Assembly (NCBI RefSeq): GCF_002443255.2
Contig: NW_019211455.1
Coordinates: forward strand, 42,742,884-42,806,883
Source of the DNA: Varroa destructor
Taxonomy: Eukaryota > Arthropoda > Arachnida > Mesostigmata > Varroidae
Reading direction: 5' to 3'
Length of the DNA: 64,000 bases
Part shown: positions 13,801 through 28,863 of the stretch, piece by piece
How positions within the stretch are numbered: position 1 is the first letter of the stretch
Layout: the number at the start of each line of letters is the position of its first letter
Made by a program: the position numbers and the translations under genes
Notes under the pieces: model-generated
Told to the model about the DNA's origin: nothing
Databases searched by the model: none
What the model saw: only the letters and a program-made list of their open reading frames with translations

Positions 13801-16800
13801 CATAGCATAGAAGCTGTGGAAGGAAAGGCGCAGAGCGGTAATGAATGAAAGTTTTTTGGGCCCAGTGAAAACTGCGTATTACAAAAACAGACCAACCCCT
13901 AATTTTGTAAATATTCGAATAGGTTTTCCTAACCGTGCGAGTAACCTGCCCCTAAGGCAGCCTTCGGCAGTACGAACAACTCTCAGCAGGAACACTGCTA
14001 TTTGATATCAATAAAACTAACAGTGAACATAAAAAGTAAGCGGCAAAAAGAGTATTAGGAAAGATATAGCCAGGAAATGGGTTGATGGGAACGCCGTCGT
14101 ATAGATATGACCTCGACAGAAGCCGATATCTGTCTATTCACTTTTAGAGTCTGACGAAGCCTTTCATTTATCTGAATCTCAAGTAAGTTTATTTTTTTAT
14201 TATTATCTGAAAGTAAGTTCATAAGCAAAACAACTTAATAATAATACTGTTACTATTATATGTCTCCGTTTTTACGTTGAACTAAATTTTCATTTACCAA
14301 AAGCGTCGTAATATTAGTATTTTAATTATACATTACTCATTCGTTAATCACGCAACGACTTCAGTCATACCTCAATTAAGAACCCCATATGTGAATTTGT
14401 CAATATGTATCTAATTAAAATTACCAATAATGTCATAATTATAATACGGTTACGGCTGTCAAAATTGCTATGGTAGTGAAACGATACACACAGCAGAGAA
14501 TTAAGAAGACACTCACTTAAACGTAAGCTCCCTTTTGCCGCTCTATGTTCCACCAACGACACATACTACAAAATTGATTTAAGTAAAAAAAAAAAAAAAA
14601 GCCAGTCTTCTTCCATACGTTAGAGCGGTTAAATTTAGTCGGCTTGAACCTATTTGAGATACGGAAGATGCAAAAGACAGGGAGCAGAAAAAGGATAACA
14701 GTGAAGAGCAGAAAACGTAACGGAAGAAATAAAAGTCCCCATATTCTCGCAGTGGTACTATGTTTATCTACTATATTTAGAGACATGCGATCGTTTGGTT
14801 CAAAATCGGCTATAGACACACTTCGTTTCGTGCTTAAAGGCGTCAGCCGTCTTAAGCAACATTGAAGAGCGGTACCAAACGTAAAACTTGAAATATTTAT
14901 TATATAGATAGAAAGAAGTCAGGCATTCTATACAAGTAACGGAAGTATTTTCAGAAAATATTTAAGGCGGGAGGGTTTACAGCAAGGCTACGCCGGAGAA
15001 CTTGAATTTCGAGAAAATTTAGGTTCGCTGACGGCTGGCTCAGAATACTTTATGCATACTTAAAGACAACTTCAACTCTTGCATTAATTCGCGTCATTGC
15101 TTTGCGATTTACCCTCTTGCCAAAGCTTAAGAAACAATTGAAGGCTGAAAGCAAAACGTTACTTCAAAAGGAAGAACAGAGGTTTTGAACAGGTGAAGCA
15201 TAGGAAATCTTTGTAACACAGCCTATAATCACGTAGCTTACGAGTCTCATTAGCATGTTCTTCCGTAGTTGGAAAACCCGTAAATAAATTTGTTTACGTA
15301 TACGGGGCTGGGTCATCGATTGGGTGCGATAGGTCATCTTCGTTTCGAGCCCACCTAAATTTCATGTCGCAGTTACACTTATTAAGGTTATCCATGTTTA
15401 CATAATAAAACTAATAGTTATTTTATAAGGGCTACTTTGGTGATATCTATCAGCAGCTGACTCGGCTTAGGCATTGAACTTTCTCGAATGGAATCGTGCT
15501 GGCGCGAGCTCTCGAATACGTTGACCACTCGGAGTTAAAAAAAAAAAGCAATGACGTCTTCATATTCTTAAACACGAATCGTGATTAACGAAACATCACA
15601 CCCATTCATTCCTCTCTATCTATCCTATAGAATGCCTCCAAACATAACCATTTCACGTCGAAGCCAGCCTGACTAGTTTGCCCTCTTCAAATCTTAACTA
15701 ATCTATAACAATTTACTTTTACGCCGTAAAGTGTACACGTAAATGGAGTCTGCGTCGATTCGAAGGAATCTCAACATATTTTACCAAATTCATTAGAAGA
15801 CCAAAAGACTAAATATCGAAGAATCATTTTCGATAGCCCCTGCTTGACCGCAGCAGTCAAATCAACGACGGCCGGTTAGTTGGCAACGTAATTATCGTTA
15901 CGAGTGAATTGTTGTTGGTTTCCTTCTTCGGCAACCCAGGAAGCTGCAACTGCCTAATACAGTTCTATGACGTTTCGTGTAACGTGTCTGGACAAACGCC
16001 AGCCGTTTCATACTTCTAATTAATACGACTAAAAAGCCACAAAAAAAAAGTCTTCTAAGTTAACGAGGTGGCTAGATTCTGAAGCTCTGCATTTTTCCTA
16101 GTAAGATTTATGCTTTGACGATAGAAGCTCCGTCAGAGCATGATGAACTATATCATAAATATAGGCAAGTTCTACCGACTGAGTAGAATTCCCAGCGCGA
16201 ACAGACACTGCCTGAATTTATGCGGATCTTTTGAGGCACCGACTCAAAAGTACGTTTTCCTCCATTTCATAATTTTACCCTGTACTAATAAAACGATGTA
16301 ACGAGAATTTGCTACAGTAAATGCCCCATCTTTCTTGTGATGCCCATTAATCTTGAATGAAGATTAGCCAAATGGGTTACACTGAAAGCCTTGATGACGA
16401 CTATTAGTTGATTCATTGAGGTAAAATTACCGCAATTCCTGTTTCACGTAACACCTACATTATAATAGTTTGACGGACCAATAACGCCAGATCGGTAGGC
16501 GCCTGTCCACCTCAATCGTCCAAGCATCACCGTTGATTCACTGGTAACATTCAAACCTGACATGATTCTATTAGATTTTTCGAACATGTTTAGCCAGTAT
16601 AGTCCTAACGTTAAATGAATTCAAGTGTATTTCCTCTAAACAAAAAAAAAAAAAAAAAAGAATCATACATCATTGAAAAACAGATACGGGTAAAAAAAAA
16701 AGTAATACCGACTCCAGTACGCAGTATTGACTGCAGCTGATAAGGATTGAAATGGCATCCAGACAACTGTTCCTATGACGAAACGATTTCTATCCAGTAA

Positions 16801-17944
16801 CTTACACCAACAATTTCAGATAACTTACACAAGACAATACTATAAGGCTCTATATAATTGACGATCGACGCAGTCACGCACTCTATAGTTGCAACATGCT
16901 CCTCATAGTAGACGCTAACACATTTATTCGACCGTGTACTAAACAGTCTCGAATAAGACGTTACAATCGCCTGAAAGCTTTACGTTCAACATGTAATCTT
17001 TGTCTTAGCCTAAAAGCAGGTAACGACCTGTAGCACTAACTATTGCCTTTTTTACTTATCCTATTTGATTCGAATGAGCTGCAATAAATCTTTATCTAAA
17101 GTTATGCGCTTTCATTTTAACTTCTATCTAACCACGCGTCTCTCGACTTTGGAGCTCGCCGTTTACCAACTTTGACTGTAGGATATTGAAACAAAATGAT
17201 CATCGGCATATATATCTCTCATTAATATGTCACTCATACGGCAGTCATTGTAGTACTTTCTGTTGCGAAATTGTCCTACGAGGTCCAACTAAGTGGAGAC
17301 TTTGTTCTAGGAGACTATGTAGCGTATTATACAAGAACATAGTACAATAGCAAGTAATAAGTAGTAATAGCGATGTGTTTACATATGATATCTCGAAACC
17401 AATTATAAACACAAGGTCCATTTCGTACCGAAAACGGCCACCGGCCATTGCAAAATTAAAACAGTAGGACCGGACATGGACGTCGAAATATCCGTTCATT
17501 ATTGACCCAAATGGCAAAAGCCTTCAAGGTATTTACCCAAGCGCGAGTAATTGGCTTTGTCGGATCAATTGTTAGCTATTACGAAAAAGAATTATGATCA
17601 TTTAGTTAACACCTGTTGAGGAAGTTACCGTTACGCAAACGGGCACGATTCCTATCGGTATTTACCCTCTCAGTTACTGCATACGCGACAAACGTTGCCA
17701 GTAGCATTGACCGAGTGTATAAGTTTGTTTATAAACTATGTTTCCCTTTGCCTTAGCACCAGCTTCGCAACTTCGAGAAAAGCAAGTTTTTGTGCATTCA
17801 TCAAATCTTACAGTATAAGCAAGACACTTGTCTCTGTTCCAGGTTCAGCTCTATTTTTTCGCCAGGGTCCAGTTGGACATCTGGAGCGTCTTGCTAGCTC
17901 AGCATGTTCGACCTTTAAATGAACTGCTAAAAAAATCTACAGTA
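10859..17944. other. Stretch with no firmly supported gene
   Basis: AT-rich sequence with many poly-A and poly-T runs. A slightly GC-richer patch at 13,080-13,530 is open in three frames at once, so no single frame can be chosen. Nothing else stands out. Confidence 0.45.
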
Positions 17945-17971
17945 AACAAGCAAGCAAGCAAGCAAGCAAGT
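17945..17971. repeat. (AAGC)n microsatellite
   Basis: About six tandem copies of the tetranucleotide AAGC (CAAG in the other register). Confidence 0.95.
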
Positions 17972-20900
17972 AGGCGAAACCTACAAAGCATCGACATCTG
18001 TTTCTATCCTATCCTGGTCCACGGTAAGCAAACCCGAGAATCGCAGATCACTGATTTTACGCGTACTGGTCTAGCAGACGCGTTGCTAGTTTGGCCCTTC
18101 CTTTACTTTTGTTACCTACCGCTTTTGCAAATATCCGTACACGCTTTGGTACGCGAACTAGCGACAGCGGTATCGTTCATAGTTGCTATGACAAAAAAGA
18201 GGAAGGGTCAGCGACTGGCGTGTGGCTCCAATCATCCCGATGATACACGTTAATGGCACAGGTGTCCGCGACATTTTCGATCGATGCAGGCGTTCGGAGC
18301 TGACGCTTGTGCCGTGTCTGTTTTTGATCATGTGGCGTCGAGCTCAAACTCGTTGGAATGAAACATGTCTGTTGCACGGTTCCCAAGATAGATTACATCG
18401 ATTACATGCCCTGACTCGTGTACCTGAGCCGCTGGTATTGTCCAATTATAATTCGTTGGTAACGGTTTGTTTCCTCAAACAGACGGCAGAGTAAATCGAA
18501 CATATATAGGCAGGAATTCAGGTGAGCGTATGTCAGATCGAAGCGTGAATTTCTTGACGTTGGTGTCGCAGTGACAGCCTGTAGTAAATGGCCTAAATAA
18601 AGCTAATTTTTCAGGAAGACGTATGCATTAAAAATAATGAAAAATCTCTTATTTAGAATTACCTTTTTTAAACTTGCTATCTCGAGACGCTCGTTTGCCA
18701 ATTGTCGTGCGACCTCATTTGTCGACAAAACCGATGGTTAACATTACAGAAGAGAATACTGGGGCCTCGCTAGTAAATTTTTAGAACAAGGTATAAGACA
18801 TCGTAGCTGAACTTACCTACTTACTATTAAAGTTGATTTCCGCATACAGGACGACGCAGGAGCAAACGCAAATTTTCAATCAAATCGCTCGAACAGCTTT
18901 TTCACCCTTAATTTGACTACACTTCGCCCAGTTACTGCTTTAACAGACATCGACTAAAGACTCGGACTTTATCAAATTACTAGGATGCTTGCTCCATCCT
19001 GTACGTATCATTACATAAATTTCCTTTTTTTTTTGCATAAAATTTATATACTGTATCATGGCCGCTTTGCTCACCACCGGCGCCCTATTCTGTTTGCAAT
19101 AATTTTTTCTTATCGCTTTTGGTATCATCATCATTTAGCTTGTGGACGCGACGATCGAAAAAATCGATACTCGGACGGTATGATTTTTATAATATTTTTA
19201 CATTATGTATTATTAAATGGTATTATTAAGCGCAGAGACTCTGTGGTATCAAGCCAACGCAGTGACTTTTAAACGTCACGAGCATTACACAACTCGATAT
19301 GTATTTTCAACGCACAAACAATATTCAAGGTATACGGTATCTCAGTCTGACTATGCAGTTGTACGGGCAGGTTTAACGCAACATTATAGACCGATATAGT
19401 AAAGCTAATATTGTAAGAATGAGAAAAATGGCCGACACGAAATAACAAGCAAGAGTGATGTTTTGGACGTTTGCATTACACCAGAATAAAAATAGATTAG
19501 GCCGATTAATATCTCAGCGCCTTTGCATATTAGATACACAACAAGGAGTCCAACGACAGTAAAAACTTTTAGCACAGAAGGGAGGGTTATCGTTTGCAAG
19601 CGACAAAGTGACTGGACCGCTGTGTTTATAAGAAAACTACACTTGACGTTGTCTAGTGTATTTCTGGTTAGGAATTTGTTCTTGGAAGATTTGTCTTCGT
19701 AGATCGGAGATCGTGGAACCTAGCGGTTATCAAATAGAACTCTCAGTTTACCAGACAGAATTTGTTTAGAAGCGTTATCCGACTGGCAATCACTCTTCGG
19801 CAATACGACAAAACCCACGGACGCAAAGTAGTGCGATAGATGGTAAAAAAAAAATAACAAAAGAAAAAAGCCTTGAAACTATATATCCAGAAAACTTCCC
19901 GTTAAAACTAGACACTTAAGCAATAGATAATTAGATTGCACATAAGCCGCAACGGCGAACAGGGAATACTTGTTAACCGCAGCGAAGAGTATACTTTAGA
20001 ATGCTTCACAGCCGTCCTTAACAAGACAAATTGCAAAGCAAAATCGCTTATTTGGTTTCTTTTAGCAATTGATTTGTTCGCAATTACGTACCAAAGGGGA
20101 ACTGCTAAAAGAAAAATTAGTGGGTAATCGATTCGACGAACGGAAATGAGTCCGATCATCGGGGCTGAACTCAGACGAAACAGGCTTTGTCTTCGAAGTT
20201 CCCGTACGTGTGTTTTCTAACTACTAGATACTTACTCAGCTCAAACAACGGGCTATATTGTTATACCCTCTAGTGTTAACCTTCAATTACAAACGTCAAT
20301 AAAGAAAATTTCTACAATGTGCTTACCGTGTTTGTACATAATATAGCGGGTTAGATACATAGGTAAATGGATGTTCTTTTTGTCTTTACAGTGTGAGAGC
20401 GTATGATCCCATCTACTTGCGGGAACAACTGGTGGCGCCATCTGGCGGGAGACACTGCCACTAGAGTGAGGCGAATGCTTAAAGAAGTGTGCAACGGTTC
20501 CGTTCAAGGCTTGACATCTGGAAGACTAAAATTAGATATCTGGTACTACATTTTTTTCATGCTGTAAGTCCACCTTGAAATTAATCACTGCCTTTGATGT
20601 ATTCCGGAGGTTTGTTCAAGTAGTAGTACAGTAACGATGGAAGGAAAATTTATATTCATGGGAAATCCTTGACTACTAAGTTAATCCATTCTACTTGCAT
20701 TTTTTTTTGCCAAATAATTTATTCAGCTAACATCCTTTGCTGGTTTGTGGGTCGGCTCAATTCCACCCCCGCGGTAATCTAGGCCGATCTAGGCACAGCG
20801 AAAAAATACGCATTTTTTTTACGACTTAGGTTATCCCATATATCAGACTGCGAATATCAAGTCAGTTTCGAAGAAACGCCAAGAGACGTAAGGGAACACA

Positions 20901-21190
20901 AAGGCGTTGGTGTACAGTTAACTGTTAGTTACAATGGCGTACTTGCCTTATTAGGCCCACCAGGTGTAAATAAAAGGATCAAATTTAATAACAACGACTA
21001 ACAGTTCAAATTAGGCCACCCTGTGATGAATTGAAAACAAATGAAGCCGATGTAATTTAACGATATTTTATCTAAAATTAAAAAATCGGCAACGCTCATA
21101 AGCCTGTATATGATTTGTTGGATTTCACTTATTGTTTTACCAAGTGTTACATTTACTTACTTTTGGTTTCTGTTCAGGTTACATTGATCA
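17972..21190. other. Stretch with no firmly supported gene
   Basis: A 66-bp minus-strand segment (18,120-18,185) has a good acceptor (CTCTTTTTTGTCATAG) and donor (AGCG|GTAGGT) and reads MNDTAVASSRTKACTDICK. It has no phase-checked neighbour, so it is only noted. Otherwise there is no gene signal. Confidence 0.4.
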
Positions 21191-21210
21191 CCGTCTATAC
21201 TCATAGACGG
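21191..21210. repeat. Small perfect hairpin
   Basis: CCGTCTAT and ATAGACGG are separated by ACTC. A further AGACGG follows within 12 bases. No associated gene is seen. Confidence 0.85.
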
Positions 21211-21274
21211 CTTCTTAGACGGAAACTTCTACACCGAAAATGAAATACCCTGAGAAATAGCTTTTCATTTCGTT

Positions 21275-21292
21275 AACCTAACCTAACCTAAC
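21275..21292. repeat. Interstitial (CCTAA)3 telomere-type tract
   Basis: AACCTAACCTAACCTAAC is three complete units plus part of a fourth of the complement of TTAGG, the pentamer typical of many arthropod telomeres. The flanks are ordinary sequence, so this is an interstitial tract, not a chromosome end. Confidence 0.85.
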
Positions 21293-24200
21293 ACCAGGCT
21301 GTCAGTTGTAAGGGACAGGTCTTATTTAGTGATGCCTTGTATTGATATAGCGCTTCTGACTAATACAATTAACTTAACATAAATGAATCCACCGACCTCC
21401 TTAGTTCTTCTCCAACATATGCATACTTTTTGTTTTAGTTTGAGACGCGTTTGCAGCTGGCAGGTTAATGAATCTGTTTGCAAGAGAAAAATTCTACTAC
21501 TTGTAAAATGCTACTTGTCTATTGACGGCACTCCAATCGGGAAATCCAGTCACTCGTCTGGTAACAACACGTTACGTAAGAAAAGAATCCCGGCAATCCT
21601 GTTTCCAGAACTCCAGTACCCATAGCATATGTATCCAGCTACAACCTAGGCATGATTAGAAGACCATACGCGTTCGCAGATATACAGTATTCGTTTCCGA
21701 ACAACGTCAGAGAAAGATTAAACAAAATTCGGAACTAAACAATACGAGAATCGGTAGCAGTACTCCCTCTGTTAAATACAGCCAAACAAATGCATTATCG
21801 CCCAAAAGTCAAACGGCTTATACACGACCGTGATAAACACAAAAGCTTACCGCGGTACGTAGAGAAATTTCAAACAATCGTGGAAAAGAAACTATGAATA
21901 GGCACGTCAGGCACCGGCTAATATCCGTAGCAATGCGTTCTGCATATCACGCATGAGGCAAGGCCACAGTTGATTGCGTGACGGACGAAACTCGACAACA
22001 CATTAAGTCAGCAAAAGGAGCACCTATTGTAGAATTTACCATTCATACTAGCCAGTAAACAATGAAGTATGCATGTATCCGATCGGAAAAAAAACGTGCA
22101 CACGCACGCTTTTACCACGGTATGGGTGGTGAAGACCTTAAAAAATTAATCACCTCAATATTTTTCTTTCGATTCAAAAGAGACGCCCCACAGACTAACC
22201 TCAAAGACGAAGTGGGAACGTTAAGTTCTGCTTTGTAACGTTGCTCCTTTTATCTGGGTTTTTAGTAAGTCACACCTGACATGTAATAAGTGTCACTGGA
22301 AAAATTTGATTCAGAGATTCGTGCATCCTCTGCCAGGATTCGCGATCCAAACCAGCGTTTTGACCCCTTTGTCACCACCGAATAGGTGTATTATTAAAAC
22401 AAAACGTTACATTCTCAGTTCTACCAATAATGCGTATTACCGGAACGAACTACCTATGTAAGTTCTATTTGAGCCTACCCTTTTCTATTAAAGATTTTTT
22501 TTGGTGGGAAAACACCTCGAAGGCCCTCATTAGTATATCACATGAGAAAGATTTTCAAAAAAAAAAACGCCTGAAGGCTAACAGAAAATAGAGCCAAAGA
22601 AGACAATATGTTTGCTCGCTTCTGGTACTGCTATTGTGAAAGATTTAGGCCAGGTGTCAACAGTTTGAGTGGCAGCAATTGGCCGAAGACTTCTTTTTTC
22701 AAGAGTTTAATGTGTAAATCTCACATTCAGATATCAGGCCCCAGATCTGATATTGGCCGGTGGTATAGGATTTTAGCTAGCCTTTTTTTTTTAGCTGCAG
22801 TAGAATCCACTTGAATGAACCGTTTTCCTGTCTCCTGTTTCGGAGTAATACTGTCTCAATTCAGTCAAAGACTTCAGCTTCGCCACAACTTATATGCTAG
22901 CGACCAGATTTTTCTTTATGAATCGACTTCTGTAAAGTGTCAGAGCCATGATGCCGAAAAACAGCAGACAATTTATGCCTGGCTCTCTCTTTCCGATATA
23001 GATTCGAAAAAATAAACACTTTTCCAGTGGCTAAATACCCATCGTTTTCACATCAGATCTTATTCTAGTTAGGAATAATTGCTAACTGCTAACACTTGGC
23101 TCATTGTTTCTCATTCGAGGAAACACACCCCGCCAGCGCATCGGTACTGCTCCACGTTTCCAAGTTTCTCAAAAACTCACGCGTCACGGGGACTGGATTC
23201 GATCATCTGTTGCCGTCAGCAATATTGTTCTGCTTTCGTAAAACAAGAAGCCTTACGTTCATTACTGCCACAAAGCATTGCTTCAGACTAGCAAACGGCA
23301 AAGTGTTGACGCATGGGTTCGAGCCCAGGTCCCCATATCTCAGCACCCATATTTGCTTGTCTGCCTTTCCAACGTCAACAACACGACCTATGAACATGTA
23401 TCTTTGTCTAAGTTGACGGTGGTGCGTGATCTGGATAGGCTAATAGGTATTATCTTTTGTGCGCGGGTTGCCATAGTAACCATGAACACGCGGCTACCGC
23501 TGATTGAAATTTCAACGTTGGCAAATGGTTACCATGACATATTGCTGCCATGCCGTTTCATTGCTCTGTTGGAGAAACCGAGCATAAGTTTGGTAAGACT
23601 TATTTTGAATAAACCTTTTAGTGGAGATACGTCCTTGACGGCATACTAAGACTTGCTCACCCAGCAGAGATAGCCAAGCGCGTTGAAAAAAAGGTACATT
23701 GATGTCCAATGAAACTAAGCATGAAATCTACTACCATTATTATTTTCAACCTAATCATTAACCCTGTGAATTGTGTTGCCTCTGTATTGTCAACTGGCAT
23801 CACGTGACGGGAAAGACCACGTCTCCGTGGCCGTCGCGCCAACTTACTGCGAAACTTTGCCGCTTTTATTGGCGACGTTTTTGTTTTCGGGTTTGGTTTG
23901 TCTCAAAAGTTCTTAGTTGGCTGTTAACATTCGCTGTTAACGTTGTCTTTGCGTTTTGGACGCGGCGGTGACTTCTCGCATTGCGTTCCCCGTAAGGGCC
24001 CTCTTTCTTCTTTAGTGAACAGGGATTGCTAAGGGCCTAAGTAGCGTGCACCTGCGAACGGTCGTTCCTTCATCAGTCGGTACCCGCAATGTTCTCAACG
24101 GTCATTCTCAACGGATTCGACGTTAGCTCAACGATGAGAAACTCACTGCTGCTGTCTGTCTTTGTTAAAGGGATCAACGCCGTTGCGGCCCGTTAAACAC

Positions 24201-27200
24201 GGATCGCCAACGGTTTCTGGCAGACTTCGCTAGTACGGGCGACCGCGCGAAGAGATACAGATTGACACGTGCGTCGGCGATTCTACGGGGAGAAAAACAT
24301 ACGAGAGAGGTACATGAATACATATTTGTAGAAACTATTATATGTGTAATCTCGGAACAAAACACTATCAGGTGATACAGTCCTTTTCGCATCCAGTAAT
24401 GTATTCGTTAAGTTTAACCGTTTGCAAATATAATAATATCTCTCGGAGCGACGCAAGTTAAAAGGAGGTAAAAATAGGTTTATAGTTTAATAGGCTACGG
24501 GTTTATAATAGAGAAAAAACTGGAAAAAATAAAGTAATATTTTCAACGAGTGCCTTTCATTAAATGTAAAGCTATACTGTCCCCAGTTGTAAATCTATTG
24601 CTTTCCAATCTTAAGCTCTTAAAGTATAATTGGCATCATTATTACTTTTTATACTAATAATTTTTCCCCGTTTTTCTTTAAGTGTACCAATCAGTGGATC
24701 AGCCCTGCGTTTGTCGATCTATATACTATGCAATGCAGACTGACTGTCCACTCTAAATAGGTAACACATTGTGGAACAATTATTTTTTCTACCTGGCTGA
24801 TATTTTATCGGTACTACTAATGAGCGAAATTTTACCAAATTATATCTTCTTTACATAGGAAATGTTATGATGGCCTGTTCAGACTCAGGTATCAATATAT
24901 GTAAAACAGCTATGTATGCAGCTATCATTGATTAGTACAAAATGATCAGATATGACGGCCAGCTGGATGAGCACCTCGTCCCATCGTGTCCCTATACTAT
25001 GTTTACGACTGCGGACAACAAGGAAGGCGCAGGGATCGTAAAAATCTAAACATCGAATAAGAATTTACCCTGATAGATCATTTATTCTACCAGGCGACCT
25101 TGGCCCTTGATTAGTTTACTAAGACGTGGCGAATGCACGGCTGTATAGCAAAATTAACTAAATAGGAATAGGACGATGATAACATATATATATATGTCGA
25201 TAATATATTGTGCCTTCTCGCCCCATTGATGACCCCTTTTCATGTGGAGGGGTCAGTTGGGATGAGAAAAATCTCTTCTGTTTTTTGCTCAGTAACACAC
25301 GCGTACACCCGTTCGCAAGTATAATATTGAACATGCATGACCATATAGCCGCATCGATATAGCTTGCCGCAGAAGTTTGCCAAGGAACGATCAAAAACAA
25401 CTTACTTATAGCTATTGCCACTGTCACAGAAAGTAGGAAAGGACAGTCTGACTTAGTCAACCCGCTGCTGTCGCCAATGTTTCTAGTACTGTATTTGCCA
25501 ACATTTAATAGATAGAAAATTATGACGATCCTATTCCGCGACCAGTAAAGGCCTATATCGAGCCATACATGCCGTTCAATGCATGCTTTAGGATTTGAGC
25601 ACAGAGTCGACAGAGCAGTGACAGGTGTGATTACGGGCGGCCGCTAAGACGATGCCGATAGCGAGCACAGACCGGCATGAATCTAGCGTGGGACCTTAAA
25701 CGTTCAAATCCATAATGGACGACCGTAACAACTGTGTATATCTCTACAGTAAAAGGTGGAGCGCGCTAAGAGATTATTAAGGCAGGTGTACAGAGAAAAA
25801 CCAGGGTTCTTTTATCTAGTTTGGTTGTAGCAGGCTGTGTTTCAATTGCGACTGGTGCAAAGACGGGGCATAAAGCATAGAAACGGAGTACAACAACGTG
25901 CGACGGGCAAGGCAAATTGCGACAAATGATCTCGCAGAGGCGAACGAACCTTTGAGCGACGTTTCTAACTGATGCCTTTCCTGTTTCTGCTGTTTGTTTC
26001 TGTAGCATAAATTGTGTAGTAGATATGGGCGTTCATGTAGCCCCCGAGGTTGGTCTTTATTGGATTTGGCCTGCTCACGCTTGGTCGAACTCGTTTTACG
26101 TACGAAATGCGGTAAATAGATATAGTTCAAATATACGATGAACAAATCCCGTACTTGTCCCAAAGTTCCTTGTGTGAAAGACACACACTGCGTTCGGCAG
26201 TACACGTTCGAGCGCGAATGTTAAAAGAAAGAAAAGGGACCATTGCTGTGAAATCCCTATGATACTTATTATTCCTATTCGAACAACATTAGAGAACCTA
26301 ATACCCTCCGTGTGGCGCTAATGGCTCTATTCTACAAAGCGTTTCTATGCTATACCAGGGCAAATATGTACTGCTTCTAACAATTAGCTTAGGTCAGACG
26401 TCGCCGTTTAAACGACGCCCACGTGACGCAAAATCTGAACGGCCATATCTAGGCAGACAAGCAGGACATTGTAATCGTAACAAACACATTCACATATGGA
26501 CGTTGTTCTCTACCAACAAAAATTCGTCGACCACTAAAATATCAATGGGCAGAGTCGCTAACAAACTCTAGAGACAACAACGAATGAAAATCGTCCAGGC
26601 ATCTGCTGACACAATACGACCATTACAAATCCTATACTCATTTAAACCAATACCTATAGGTAATCAACCATTTCCGATGTTTTTATCTTGTCTGTTTCAT
26701 TTTGCCGTTCATCTGACATTATCGTCATTAGAAGTTGTTATCAAGCACCAAACAGCGATCAATTTACCTGTCCAAGGCTATTCGAGGACAACGTACGTTC
26801 CTGCAATATACAACAGTGGACAGTAGACACAAGGCCAACCGATGCTATCAGGCTGGTGTAGCAATTTGATTACGTTGTTCATCTTGGATCACCTCGCGGT
26901 TAATTAGCACCCAATGAGTCGCGTAAAAGTTCTAGGTGTCACCCCACGCATTGAGTGAACGGAACGCTGAGGACATATATAGACGGACGAAGGATCTCGT
27001 CAATAGACGAACGTCTACACTTCGACCATGCAGAACACGAACTTCCTTATGGAGGTGTTATAATAACGTTTAGATAATAATAATATTACCCATTGATCAT
27101 TGCGATTTCATCCTCGTAGTCCTACCGGTGCCCATTAACGTAGAATATATTCTTACTACAGTGTACTAATCAGCTTGGCTAGCCTACGCCGAGTAGAGGT

Positions 27201-28863
27201 AGTTTACGGATCCCCTGTCGTCTTCTTCTTCTACGGCACCAAAAACTCGAACACTAATGCTCCATTTCCCCGTTAAACGTCACCAACGTCGCAAGTAATT
27301 TTCATACCATCAAAATGATAACCAATCGAGCTGACGCAAAAAAAAAACGCTTGGTTGAAATTATTCAAAAATATTGGCGAATCCGCTTCCACGATGCGAG
27401 TCAGTAGCAAAAGTACGGAAAACGGGGAAGGAAAAACGCCGCTGTACCACGCGACAACAATCTCTTCCGCTTTGATCGCTGTTATACACAACCTGTTTAA
27501 ATAGGAAAATTGTTTACTCACACTAACGTATTAACAGGCAGCTTACTGCTAAGCCCATATTGCATTGTTTTTACGGTCGACAAATCTGTTTTCCAACGAA
27601 GTAGCAGTTTTCATGCCGTTTTCGAACAGTTGAAAAGCGGATCCCTTGTATGCTCACCCAGACAAAATGAATTCCCTCAAAGACGTTACAGGTCTCAGTT
27701 GTACTTGGTGGTAGGTTGCTGGCCTCGTCTGTCAACGTCCACCAGCGTCGAAAGCGACGCTCCCCTTCGATGCACACTCTAACAAACACTGATCAAACCT
27801 GTGACAAGGAATACTTACCTTACTGTTTTGGCCACCAATATAGCCCTGCTTAGACACGTTGATATGAGGAGATTTTCATAACCGGACCTATCGCCTATCG
27901 TTTAACTAATCCAAAACAAGGTTTCTCACGGTTCCAGCCAAAACCTTTTCTTGCGCTTGACGGCTCTCTTAAATGAAGAAATCCATAAACACACACAAAT
28001 CTACAAACGGACAAACAAACAAATACACACAGCCGTTTATAACACGTACGTTGCGCACCTCTAACATTTTCCTTTCGTTCCCCCTTTTCCCGTTGGTTCT
28101 TCCCGTTCGCGATATAAAAACAAGTACGATGACTTGCAGCGCCTGCGCCCGTCTGTCGCGCAGCCTCTTGTTCACTGTCTTTACAGTATAACGTCACTGT
28201 TGCTCTCTATTTCTATATTCTCGGTGCGGAGCGGCATGGTACCTCGTATCATTTCTTTGATCCGATCATATCCACTAATGCAAGGCAACGTCAACACAAA
28301 CGAGTGTCCTAATACGTGTTTCGTATGCAAGTTATCGCTCTCTACCCCTCCTTTTTCTTTTTCTCTTCTTTCGTTTGAAACGAGTCTCAACTACAGGCAA
28401 CGCGCGTTGACCCCCTGGGTTAACAGCACTGTCCATCTACTCCCCCATTGCCTCTTCATGCCGCAGTATCTTAACGTGTGCTCCGTTACTCCGCTCCACC
28501 TGTCGTCGTTGCCATCGTCTGTTATTTTTTTTGTTGCCTACTATTGTTGTTGTTATTGCTGTCGTCGTGGTCGTCAGTTTTCTTTCCTCCCAGTATCAAA
28601 CACAATGACAAGTAGCTATCGCATCAATTGTACCTGCACTAGTCTGTATCAATCGCTAGTATGAGAGCGTTTGTCGGTCTGGCTGTTTTGCTGGTAGCTT
28701 GCAAGCATGCGCGAACGCGCGATTTACTACTGCTAAAGGACGCAAGCGCTAGGACGACTGCACCGGCGAAGACGGTCACTCTGACGTTGACCAGAGCGCC
28801 TGTTCTTGCAATAGCAACTATAGTCAGTATGAAGTGCGTGTTAATGCGAGCGATATACACCAT
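21293..28863. other. Stretch with no firmly supported gene
   Basis: Long overlapping open frames occur at 23,079-23,971, 25,766-26,205, 27,273-27,782 and 28,134-28,664, several of them overlapping in other frames or on the other strand. The 28.1-28.6 kb patch is pyrimidine-biased on the plus strand. None has a pair of splice signals in compatible phase. GC content rises from about 27.9 kb, suggesting a nearby exon, UTR or promoter that I cannot place. Confidence 0.4.

Noticed and set aside
18120..18185. Short minus-strand exon with good acceptor and donor
   Set aside because: A 66-bp segment bounded by splice-like sites is expected several times by chance in 64 kb, and no neighbours fit.
23310..23330. 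GGGTTCGAGCCC resembling a tRNA B box
   Set aside because: The T-stem fails beyond three pairs and no A box lies at the right distance.
27273..27506. Minus-strand segment after a TTTTCCTATTTAAACAG acceptor
   Set aside because: The acceptor is good but there is no matching donor or known domain. Its length is within chance.
28134..28664. A 176-codon plus-strand frame, the longest in the window
   Set aside because: It follows a pyrimidine-rich strand bias that removes stop codons. No domain, signal or splice evidence supports it.
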